The position numbers and the translations under genes are program-made. From assembly GCA_963739175.1 (NCBI GenBank), contig CAVTZH010000009.1, positions 1,488,001-1,552,000 of the forward strand: a DNA stretch of 64,000 nt. The letters run 5' to 3'. Of the stretch, positions 19,623-27,188 are shown piece by piece. This stretch comes from VAZQ01 sp963739175 (GTDB lineage Bacteria; Pseudomonadota; Alphaproteobacteria; Rhizobiales; Xanthobacteraceae). How positions within the stretch are numbered: the first letter of the stretch is position 1; the number at the start of each line of letters is the position of its first letter. Under the pieces are notes generated by a model, which saw nothing but the letters and a program-made list of their open reading frames with translations, had not been told where the DNA came from and did not search any database.

Positions 19623-20509
19623 TCGGCTGCCTTCGCCTCGCCCGGCCATTGAAACCGCGCCCATGCAGGCTTCACCGGACGAATCGCGATGCCGCCGGCC
19701 ACCATGGGTGTGCCATTTGCCATCGCGTCGGCAACCCGGTCGAGGCGCAACGTGGCAAGCCCCCGGCCGATGACGCCCGCGCCCGATCCCATCATGCCGA
19801 GCGTGGTCTCGCCGGCCGTCACGGTGACGCCCGCTTCCGGCGGCGGACCGTCGAAAGCGACGGGGACCACGCGGGTGCGGGCGGTGCCGCGATGCTCCAT
19901 GCGCGACACCACCTCCTGGCCGACAAAGCAGCCTTTATCGAAGTCAACGCCGCCGAGCTGGTCCATGTCGGCTTCGTGCGGAAACGCGTCGTTGTAGATG
20001 AAGTCCGAGCCGCCGCGCGGCACGCCGAGCGCGATGCGATGCGCCTCGTAGTCGGCGGCATCGACCAGCGTCGCGCCAAGCTCCGCCGCGGCCTTGTCGG
20101 CGATGTGCGTGGAGATCATGCAGCGCAAGCCCAGCGCAGGAAGCCGCGGGTCGGCGTAGCATAGGCCCGGTCCGCTGGTGCCGGCGCCATCCCACACCGC
20201 GAGCACGCCGAGCGTCTCGGACAAATCCTCGACGATCACCTTGGCGCGCAGCTTGTAGAAATTCAGCCGCTGCACCAGCGTCGGCGCCAGCGCGCGCGGG
20301 CAATCGAGGAAATAATGATCGTCCTCGGCGGCCTTCACGATAATGAAATCGGCGATGATCTTGCCCTGCGGCGTGAGCAGCGCGGCATAGCGCGCACTCC
20401 CCGCCGTGACCTTGTCGAGGTCGGCGGTGATGAGGCCATCGAGGAACTTGACGGCGTCGGCGCCGGCGACTTTGACCACGCCGCGGTCGGGGAGGAGCGC
20501 TGCCTTCAT
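19619..20509 (-). CDS. ygfZ: Folate-binding protein YgfZ / CAF17 family
   Basis: A 296-residue tetrahydrofolate-dependent protein helping maturation of certain iron-sulfur enzymes (including MiaB-type tRNA modification). The diagnostic KGCFVGQEVVSR motif with its conserved cysteine is at about residues 190-201; FLDGLITADLDK lies near the N-terminus as in the GcvT fold. It heads the overlapping operon with tag. It is transcribed divergently from the dihydroorotase gene with 72 bp between starts. Confidence 0.93.
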   Translation of the reverse strand: MKAALLPDRGVVKVAGADAVKFLDGLITADLDKVTAGSARYAALLTPQGKIIADFIIVKAAEDDHYFLDCPRALAPTLVQRLNFYKLRAKVIVEDLSETLGVLAVWDGAGTSGPGLCYADPRLPALGLRCMISTHIADKAAAELGATLVDAADYEAHRIALGVPRGGSDFIYNDAFPHEADMDQLGGVDFDKGCFVGQEVVSRMEHRGTARTRVVPVAFDGPPPEAGVTVTAGETTLGMMGSGAGVIGRGLATLRLDRVADAMANGTPMVAGGIAIRPVKPAWARFQWPGEAKAAE

Positions 20510-20581
20510 GGACGGTACTTGCCAGATGTTGAGAGGGAACGTAAGCCGCGTGGGGGACCCTCACAAGAGCGTGACACTGGA

Positions 20582-21919
20582 ATGGCCCAAACCTTCGACC
20601 TGATCCTCAAGGGCGGCACCGTCGTCAATCACGACGGCGAGGGCGCACGCGACATCGGCATCACCGGCTCCCGGGTCGCGGCGCTCGGCGATCTCTCGCA
20701 GGCATCGGCCGGCCAGACCGTCGATTGCCGCGGTTTGCACATCCTTCCGGGCGTGATCGACACCCAGGTGCATTTCCGCGAGCCCGGCCTGACCCACAAG
20801 GAGGACCTGGAATCGGGATCGCGCAGCGCCGTGATGGGCGGGGTCACCGCGGTGTTCGAGATGCCGAACACCAATCCGACCACCATCAGTGCCGAAGCGA
20901 TGGCCGACAAGGTCGCCCGCGGGCATCACCGGATGCATTGCGATTTCGCCTTCTTCATCGGCGGCACCCGCGACAACACCGCGGACCTGCCCGAGCTCGA
21001 GCGGCTGCCGGGCTGCGCCGGCGTCAAGGTGTTCATGGGCTCCTCGACCGGCTCGCTGCTGGTTGAGGACGACAAGGGCGTGCGCGACATCCTCAAGGTG
21101 ATCCGCCGCCGCGCGTCGTTCCATTCGGAGGACGAGTACCGCCTCAACGAGCGCAAGAACCTTCGCGTCGAAGGCGATCCGCGTTCGCATCCGGTCTGGC
21201 GCGACGACGTCGCCGCGCTGCAATGCACGCAACGCCTGGTGCGGCTCGCGCGCGAGACCGGCAAGCGCGTGCATGTGCTGCACATCTCGACCGCGCAGGA
21301 GATGGACTTCCTCAAGGATCACAAGGACGTGGCCTCGGTCGAAGCCACGCCGCATCACCTCACGCTGGAGGCGCCCGGCTGCTACGAGCGGCTCGGCGCG
21401 CTCGCGCAGATGAATCCGCCGGTGCGCGACCGCGCGCACAAGGAGGGGATCTGGCGCGGCATCCACCAGGGCATCGTGGACGTGCTCGGCTCCGATCACG
21501 CGCCGCACACCGCGGAGGAGAAGGCAAAGGTCTATCCGGCGACGCCCTCCGGCATGACCGGCGTACAGACGCTGGTCCCGATCATGCTCGACCACGTCAA
21601 TGCCGGCCGGCTGTCGCTGATCCGGCTGGTCGACCTCACCAGCGCCGGGCCGTCGCGTTTGTTCGGCATTGCCGGCAAGGGTCGCATCGCCGTCGGCTAC
21701 GACGCCGACTTCACGGTGGTCGATCTCAAGCGGCGCGAGACCATCACCAATCGCTGGGTCGCCTCGCGCGCCGGCTGGACGCCCTATGATGGCGTGACCG
21801 TTACCGGATGGCCGGTCGGCACATTCGTGCGCGGATCGCAGGTGATGTGGCAGGGCGAATTGACCACGCCATCAGGCGGTGAGGCGGTGCGCTTCCTTGA
21901 GACGATGCCGGCGGCATAG
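20582..21919 (+). CDS. pyrC: Dihydroorotase
   Basis: A 445-residue zinc amidohydrolase catalysing the reversible cyclisation of carbamoyl aspartate in pyrimidine synthesis. The metal-binding HFREPG follows GVIDTQV; further motifs are MPNTNPTT, HVLHIST, EATPHH and GSDHAPHT, and MNPPVR contacts substrate. Residue order fits a class I dihydroorotase (closer to Bacillus PyrC/allantoinase type than to the E. coli form). A related hydantoinase or allantoinase is less likely because of the MNPPVR and SDHAPHT context. No carbamoyltransferase gene is adjacent. Confidence 0.9.
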   Translation: MAQTFDLILKGGTVVNHDGEGARDIGITGSRVAALGDLSQASAGQTVDCRGLHILPGVIDTQVHFREPGLTHKEDLESGSRSAVMGGVTAVFEMPNTNPTTISAEAMADKVARGHHRMHCDFAFFIGGTRDNTADLPELERLPGCAGVKVFMGSSTGSLLVEDDKGVRDILKVIRRRASFHSEDEYRLNERKNLRVEGDPRSHPVWRDDVAALQCTQRLVRLARETGKRVHVLHISTAQEMDFLKDHKDVASVEATPHHLTLEAPGCYERLGALAQMNPPVRDRAHKEGIWRGIHQGIVDVLGSDHAPHTAEEKAKVYPATPSGMTGVQTLVPIMLDHVNAGRLSLIRLVDLTSAGPSRLFGIAGKGRIAVGYDADFTVVDLKRRETITNRWVASRAGWTPYDGVTVTGWPVGTFVRGSQVMWQGELTTPSGGEAVRFLETMPAA

Positions 21920-22004
21920 CCGCCGACCCTGTTGCGGACTATCCATCCTCTGTACAACCTGCGTGCGCGCCGCCCGGTGCCGGGGCGGGATTTTGGCGGC
22001 CAAC

Positions 22005-22763
22005 ATGATTGCGGGCGACCTCATCTCCCTTCGCGTCCTGCTGTGCTCGGCCTCGGCGGCCGAGCGCGATCTGATGCGCCGTGGCGCCGGTGTCGCGTCG
22101 GTGCCGGTCGAAATAGTGGAAGCCGAGAGCGCTGCCGCGGCACGCGCCAAAATCACCGCCAACAATATCGATGCCATCTTTATCGATGCCGCCATCCCGG
22201 CGGCGGAACGCGCCCGCTGCATCGCGCAAGCGCGGTCGATGGAGCAGAATCCGTTCGTGTTCCTCGTGGCCGCGAGCATGGAGGAGGCGCAAGGCCTTGC
22301 CGACGCCGGCGCCGACAGCGTCGTCGTCAAGCCGGCGGACGTCGGGCAGGCCAAGACGCTGATCGAACGCTGCGCACGGCTGCGGCTGCCCAACCGCGTG
22401 CTGGTGGTCGATGATTCACTTACGATGCGAGGAATCGTGCGCAAGATCCTGGTGGCCAGCCGGTTTCAGCTCGATCTGGCGGAAGCGCAGGAAGGCGTCG
22501 ATGCGCTCAGGAAAATCGCGAGCGGCAAATTCGATCTCGTGTTTCTCGACTACAACATGCCGGGACTGAACGGCGTCGAGACGCTCGCCGAGATCAAGCG
22601 CCATTCTCCGAATTTGCACGTGGTGATCATGACCTCGGCGGCCAGCGACGCGCTTGCGGAGCAGGCGCGCCGTGCCGGCGCCGCTGCATTTCTCAGGAAG
22701 CCGTTCTATCCGGCGGATGTCGATGCGATCCTGCATCGCTTCTTCGGCCTGCGGGCGCAATAA
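22005..22763 (+). CDS. Double-receiver response regulator
   Basis: A 252-residue protein with two CheY-like domains and no output domain. The first (about residues 8-120) is degenerate: its phospho-acceptor region reads IDAIFIDAAIPA and it lacks the N-terminal acidic pair. The second (about 128-250) is canonical: VLVVDDSLTMRG, LVFLDYNMPGLNG with the phospho-Asp, MTSA, and LRKPF with the conserved Lys. It is probably a phosphorelay adaptor in motility or stress signalling. No histidine kinase is adjacent. Confidence 0.85.
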   Translation: MIAGDLISLRVLLCSASAAERDLMRRGAGVASVPVEIVEAESAAAARAKITANNIDAIFIDAAIPAAERARCIAQARSMEQNPFVFLVAASMEEAQGLADAGADSVVVKPADVGQAKTLIERCARLRLPNRVLVVDDSLTMRGIVRKILVASRFQLDLAEAQEGVDALRKIASGKFDLVFLDYNMPGLNGVETLAEIKRHSPNLHVVIMTSAASDALAEQARRAGAAAFLRKPFYPADVDAILHRFFGLRAQ

Positions 22764-22768
22764 CAGGA

Positions 22769-23428
22769 TCAGTCACCAGCCACGAAAAACTGCCAGGAAC
22801 CGTCGGGAGCGATGCCGATCCGGTAGAACGAGTAGACCCCGAACTCCACCATGTCCTTGTAGTCGGCGCCGGTGATGATCCGGAACAGCTCGACCCGCTG
22901 CTGCGGCGTCAGCGACTTGAGCGGGATGCGCGCGAAATAGGGCCACAGATAGATCTCCTGCGGCGTGCCGACGTCGACATGCACGAACGCGGTTTCGAGC
23001 ACGTTGATCAGGATCGAGAGCGCTTCCACGCCCTCGGAGTCGGGATAGTTCGCCTTCCAGAACGTGACCGGATCGTTGTCCTCCGAGAACGAGAACACCG
23101 GCAGCGTCGGCGCCTCCTTCATGACCGCGAACAGCTTCAAGAGCTCACCGGAGCGGGCCGCGGCGAGGATGCGCTCGCGGGTGCGCGCGACGGCGGGAGG
23201 AAGTCGCGCCGGATTGGTGATGATCTCCGGCAACTTGCCGGGCGTGGCTCCGGGGGCGGCCACGTGCCCCTCGTTGCGGAACTTCTGCTCATCCGGCGCC
23301 GGCGGCCGGATCGTCTCGGTACGGACCTTGTTCTGCGCCAACTGGTTCTGCGCGAGCACTTGCGCCGACGCGATGCCGGCGGCTGCAACGGCCGTGAGCA
23401 GGATCGACAAACAGAGGCGTATGATCAT
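22769..23428 (-). CDS. Secreted hypothetical protein
   Basis: A 219-residue exported protein: signal peptide of about 22 residues ending at ASA-QV. A Gln/Asn/Pro-rich linker is followed by a folded part from about residue 75 (RERILAAARSGELLKLFAVM) to the end, rich in aromatic residues (FWKANYPDSEG, YLWPYFARIPL, SFYRIGIAPDGSWQFFVAGD). It looks like a conserved rhizobial periplasmic protein of unknown function. It converges on the response regulator gene with 5 bp between stops. Confidence 0.65.
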   Translation of the reverse strand: MIIRLCLSILLTAVAAAGIASAQVLAQNQLAQNKVRTETIRPPAPDEQKFRNEGHVAAPGATPGKLPEIITNPARLPPAVARTRERILAAARSGELLKLFAVMKEAPTLPVFSFSEDNDPVTFWKANYPDSEGVEALSILINVLETAFVHVDVGTPQEIYLWPYFARIPLKSLTPQQRVELFRIITGADYKDMVEFGVYSFYRIGIAPDGSWQFFVAGD

Positions 23429-23528
23429 GGTTCGCCGCGTTTCAAAACAGCGGCGATTCTACAAGCTATTGTGGCGAGAAGCGAGATTTCGGCTGTCAGC
23501 AGCGTGGCGAGGCTTGGAAACTGCTTGC

Positions 23529-23789
23529 CTATTGTCGCGCCAACGGCAGCGAGAACTCGCCGTTGCGGATGCGCTTGGCGAGGCCTTCCGCGAAACGGGC
23601 GGCGGCTTCCTCGCCATAGGTCGTCACGAATTCGGCGAAAGCGGTGAACAGACAAGCCTGCGCCAGGCAGTCGCCATCGATGCCGTCGAGGCGCGCTTCC
23701 GCCCACGCCTCGTGCAGATAGCCGAGCGCAGCGCGCTTCTGCTCATGGTCCGGCCGGCCGGCCGGAGCCTGAAAAGCCTGCACTGTCAT
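23529..23789 (-). CDS. Conserved small protein of unknown function
   Basis: An 86-residue helical, acidic protein starting at MTVQAFQAP (the frame is open 45 bp upstream without better support). The core LGYLHEAWAEARLDGIDGDCLAQACLFTAFAEFVTTYGEEAAARFAEGLAKRI is compact and family-like for rhizobia, but I cannot name it. It lies 100 bp upstream of the secreted protein gene on the same strand. Confidence 0.6.
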   Translation of the reverse strand: MTVQAFQAPAGRPDHEQKRAALGYLHEAWAEARLDGIDGDCLAQACLFTAFAEFVTTYGEEAAARFAEGLAKRIRNGEFSLPLARQ

Positions 23790-23906
23790 GCGATTATCCG
23801 CCCCTCTGCCGATTTTCGGCGCGCGTTTCCCCACAAACCCGGGCAGACGTTATCACGCGAAATGTTAGCGACCAGCCAGACTTTTAAAATAGGTTAATAC
23901 GGGCAA

Positions 23907-24290
23907 TCAGTTACCGTAGCGGGCGGTGACTTCGCGTGCGATCCGCGAGCCTTCTTCCAAATAGCGGCGGATCACGATGTCGGCGGCCGGCGTGCAGGTG
24001 CGGTAGCTCTGCTGAAAACCGCGATAGCCGCGGTTGAAGCTCGCGATCATGCGGGTGCGGCGCTCGCCGGTCGGGGCTTCGGCGTCGATCAGCGCCTGCA
24101 CCTCGGTGCGCCATTTCTGGCCGTCATTCGCCCCACAGAGGCCGCGCAGATAGTGCAGCGCGCCCATGATCTCGGCCAGCCGCTGCAGATTGCCGTCATA
24201 GGGGGCGGGCGGCTGCGCGCGCGCCGGCGTGGCTGCCACTGCGAGGGCAAGCAGCGAAGTGACCAGCAGGGTCTTGAAGGGTCGTTGCAT
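23907..24290 (-). CDS. TIGR02301 family protein
   Basis: A 127-residue exported protein with a 25-residue signal peptide (ARA-QP). The mature protein has the features of TIGR02301: NLQRLAEIMGALHYLRGLCG, a second cysteine in RTCTPAADIVIRRYLEEG, and FNRGYRGF between them. The two cysteines could form a disulfide in the periplasm. Function is unknown; the family is confined to Alphaproteobacteria. Confidence 0.85.
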   Translation of the reverse strand: MQRPFKTLLVTSLLALAVAATPARAQPPAPYDGNLQRLAEIMGALHYLRGLCGANDGQKWRTEVQALIDAEAPTGERRTRMIASFNRGYRGFQQSYRTCTPAADIVIRRYLEEGSRIAREVTARYGN

Positions 24291-24381
24291 TGTCTACCGG
24301 CATACGGCCGGGGCCACGCGCCCGCAAGCCGCCGGGCAGGATCACGGTCTAAGCCGCCGGAATGATGGCGCGGGAATGGCC

Positions 24382-24825
24382 CTACCTCGCCGCCTTGAGC
24401 TGCTCCACCGCGTTGGCGACGATCTCGGCAAGCCCCGGCGTCGTGGGCATGGATGCCACCTCGGCGGGATCGACCCATCGCCACTCGCTGAGCTCCTCGT
24501 TGAGTTTGGGCTCGCCCGCGATCCAGCGCGCTGCGAACGGCAGGATCACGAAATGGCGCTCGACCTTGTCCTCGGCATCGCGTGCCACCACCTCGCGGTA
24601 GCCGGCCAGCGCGACCGGCTCGATCACGAGCGAGGTCTCCTCGTCGACCTCGCGCTTGACCGCTTCGGCGAGTGTCTCGCCGGCCTCGACCACGCCGCCC
24701 GGCAGGCTGTAGAGCCCGCCCGCCGGGTTGCGCGCGCGGCGCACGACCAGCACCTTGCCGTCGCGCAGGATGGCGGCGCTGACAGCGAGGAACGGGCGGG
24801 TCGGGTAGGTTCTTGCGTCGGCCAC
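24382..24825 (-). CDS. Nudix hydrolase
   Basis: About 147 residues from the GTG at 24,825 (an upstream ATG at 24,867 overlaps the divergent yedK start and is less likely). The Nudix box is complete: GGVVEAGETLAEAVKREVDEE, fitting GX5EX7REUXEE. It hydrolyses a nucleoside diphosphate linked to another moiety; ADP-ribose or oxidised nucleotides are usual for this size. Transcribed divergently from yedK, which repairs or shields abasic DNA, so the pair may belong to nucleotide or DNA damage clean-up. Confidence 0.85.
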   Translation of the reverse strand: MADARTYPTRPFLAVSAAILRDGKVLVVRRARNPAGGLYSLPGGVVEAGETLAEAVKREVDEETSLVIEPVALAGYREVVARDAEDKVERHFVILPFAARWIAGEPKLNEELSEWRWVDPAEVASMPTTPGLAEIVANAVEQLKAAR

Positions 24826-24865
24826 CTGGAATCGGGCTCCGTTGTGAGGTCTTGAGGACCATAGC

Positions 24866-25644
24866 ATGTGCGGGCGCTATCTCATCACCTCGACGCCGGA
24901 AGCGATGCGGCAGCTGTTCGCCTATCTCGAGCAGCCGAACTTCCCGCCGCGCTACAACGTGGCGCCGACGCAGCCGATCCCGATCGTGCGGTTGTATCGA
25001 GGGCAAGCGGCAGTTCGCGCTGGTGCGCTGGGGACTGATCCCGGCCTGGGTGAAGGACCCGAAGGCGTTCTCGCTGCTGCTGCAGGCGCGCAGCAATTCC
25101 GTGCTCGACAAGCCGTCGTTCAAGAACGCGATGAAGTACCGCCGCTGCCTGATCCCGGCCGACGGCTTCTACGAATGGAACGAGGACACCACGCCACGGC
25201 GTCCCTATGTGGTGCGGCCGACGCATGGCGGCCCGGTCGCGTTCGCCGGCTTGTGGGAAAGCTGGATGGGCCCGAACGGCGAGGAGCTCGAGACCGCGGT
25301 CGTCGATCACCACCGAGGCGAACAAGACGCTGCATCCGATCCACTACCGCATGCCGGTGGTGATCCCGCCCGAGGCGTTCGACTTCTGGCTCGATTGCCG
25401 CAACGTCGATGCCGAAATGGCGTCGGCGCTGCTGGTGCCGGCGCCGGAGGATCTGTTCGAGGCCTATGAGATTTCGCCCGCGGTCAACCGCGTGGCCAAC
25501 GACTATCCGGGTTTGCTCGAGCCCGTGCGCAAGGATGCGCCGGCGGCGACGGTCGAGGAAGCGGCGGTTGCCGCGCCGGGCGGTACGCAGCCCAAGCGCG
25601 CCCGCAAGCCCAAGAAGGACGACCGGCAATCGTCGTTGTTTTGA
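24866..25644 (+). pseudogene. yedK: SOS response-associated peptidase (HMCES/YedK), two frameshifts
   Basis: Three frames together encode one YedK protein. The first holds the catalytic start MCGRY and NVAPTQPIPIVRLY; the second resumes at RQFALVRWGLIPAWVKD through RRCLIPADGFYEWN; the third resumes at TEANKTLHPIHYRMPVVI and runs to a Lys-rich tail. YedK crosslinks to abasic sites in single-stranded DNA through Cys2. Each break, near 24,999 and 25,308, is repaired by removing one base. All catalytic residues (Cys2, the Asn of NVAPT, the Glu of FYEW, the His of IHYRMP) are present, so assembly error is a serious alternative to a true pseudogene. Confidence 0.88.
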
Positions 25645-25720
25645 TTGGTTTTGATTGCCGGGCCGCGCCGCCGCACTGCTATAAGCAGGCGCTTGGACTC
25701 ATTCTAAGAGGCGCGCGGCT

Positions 25721-26812
25721 ATGGCTGACACCGAAGACTGGATCGACATCGGCTCGGCCGACGAGCTCGCGCAACGGCCGCTCCAGCAGGTCCGCGCCAA
25801 CAACCGCGACTTCGCGGTGTCGTTCAAGGACGGTCAGTTCGGCGTCATCGCCAACGGCTGCAATCACGTCGGCGGTCCGCTCGGCATGGGCAAGCTCGAC
25901 GGCGAGTACGTCACCTGCCCGTGGCACGCCTGGAAATTCCACCGCTGCACCGGCTTGGGCGAGCCCGGCTTCGAGGAAGATGCCGTGCCGTCCTATCCGG
26001 TCAAGGTCGAGCGCGCGCGCCTGCTGGTCAACCTCGCGGCCGCGACCAAGCGGTCGCGCAAACCGCATCCGCCGCACCCGCTCGAGCGCGAGCCGAAGCG
26101 CGAGCCTGGGCCGATGCGGATCGTCGGCATCTCGACCACCGTGATGGACGACCAGCATCCGCGCTTTTCCGGTTCCGATCATCTGCTCGAATGCGCGCTC
26201 AAGGCCGCGGCCGAGACCGGCGCCGAGACCAGGATGATCCGGCTCAACGAGCTGAAATTCAAACCGTGCGAAGGCTACTACTCGAAGGCCGCGCGGGCCT
26301 GCACCTGGCCGTGCTCGATCACGCAGATGGACGAGAAGGACGAGATGGACCGCGTCTACGAGGCGTTCGTGCACTGGGCGGACGCGGTGATCGTCGCCTC
26401 GCCGATCCGCTGGGGCGCCGCCTCCTCGCTCTATTTCAAGATGGCGGAACGGCTCAACTGCGTGCAGAACGCCGTCACCATCAGCAACCAGGTGCTGATC
26501 CGCAACAAGGTCGCGGGCTTCATCATCGTCGGCGGCCAGGACAACATCCAAGGCGTCGCCGGGCAGATGCTCGGCTTCTTCGCGGAGCTTGGATTCATCT
26601 TCCCGCAGTTTCCTTATGTGGCGCATTCGCGCGGCTGGTCGCGCGAAGACATGGAGCGCAACGTCGAGGTGGTGCGCTCGTCGAAGGAGCTGGCCGAGGG
26701 CGCGAGCGAGCTCGCGCGGCGCTGCCTCGACCTCGCCCGCAATCTCATCGCCCGCGACGAGGCGCCGACCGCGATCGAGCGCGGCGGCCGCAAGGCGCAT
26801 GCGCTGACGTGA
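25721..26812 (+). CDS. Rieske [2Fe-2S] protein fused to flavodoxin-like NAD(P)H reductase
   Basis: A 363-residue two-domain protein. Residues 1-105 are a Rieske ferredoxin: CNHVGGPLGMG and CPWHAWKFH supply the two Cys and two His cluster ligands. A Pro/Arg linker leads to residues 130-350, which match an NADPH-dependent FMN reductase / multimeric flavodoxin: MRIVGISTTVM, RMIRLNELKFKPCEGYYSK with conserved cysteines, and VIVASPIRWGAASSLYFKMAERL. Such a fusion would pass electrons between FMN and the cluster in one chain. It stands alone with a good ATG, so a redox partner is not evident. Confidence 0.85.
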   Translation: MADTEDWIDIGSADELAQRPLQQVRANNRDFAVSFKDGQFGVIANGCNHVGGPLGMGKLDGEYVTCPWHAWKFHRCTGLGEPGFEEDAVPSYPVKVERARLLVNLAAATKRSRKPHPPHPLEREPKREPGPMRIVGISTTVMDDQHPRFSGSDHLLECALKAAAETGAETRMIRLNELKFKPCEGYYSKAARACTWPCSITQMDEKDEMDRVYEAFVHWADAVIVASPIRWGAASSLYFKMAERLNCVQNAVTISNQVLIRNKVAGFIIVGGQDNIQGVAGQMLGFFAELGFIFPQFPYVAHSRGWSREDMERNVEVVRSSKELAEGASELARRCLDLARNLIARDEAPTAIERGGRKAHALT

Positions 26813-26978
26813 TCGATTTTGAATCGATTTCGACGACGATACGCGACAAAGGCGGTTTGATCTGAACCGCCGCCGGCGTTGTTTCGTTTCTCTCCCGTCC
26901 ATACGTGTCTTCGAGCGTCGCTCATAGCGAGGAGCGACACCTCTGCCATGGGAGTTGCGGTTGGCCGTTTGCAACCCG

Positions 26979-27167
26979 ATGACATCGCAGGAGCGGATCC
27001 GGCTCGCGCTGCGGCTTCACAAGCGCGCCAAGGATCCGAGGCTGAGCGTGAAGGAACGCAATAGCGCGCTCCGTCATGCCTGCAATCTCGTTCGCATCAA
27101 TATGGCGGTGGCGGAACGGGAATGCCCGGAGCCGTCCGCACCAGGTGCTCGTAGCAATCAGGAATGA
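26979..27167 (+). CDS. Small basic hypothetical protein
   Basis: A 62-residue frame from MTSQERIRLALRLHKRAKD. It is helical and very basic, with a Pro/Gly tail. The sequence is protein-like (regular heptads of Leu/Ala and Arg/Lys) but has no recognised family. It ends 21 bp before the convergent HerA-like gene. Confidence 0.4.
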   Translation: MTSQERIRLALRLHKRAKDPRLSVKERNSALRHACNLVRINMAVAERECPEPSAPGARSNQE

Positions 27168-27188
27168 AGCGCTAACCGGCTGTGCGGA

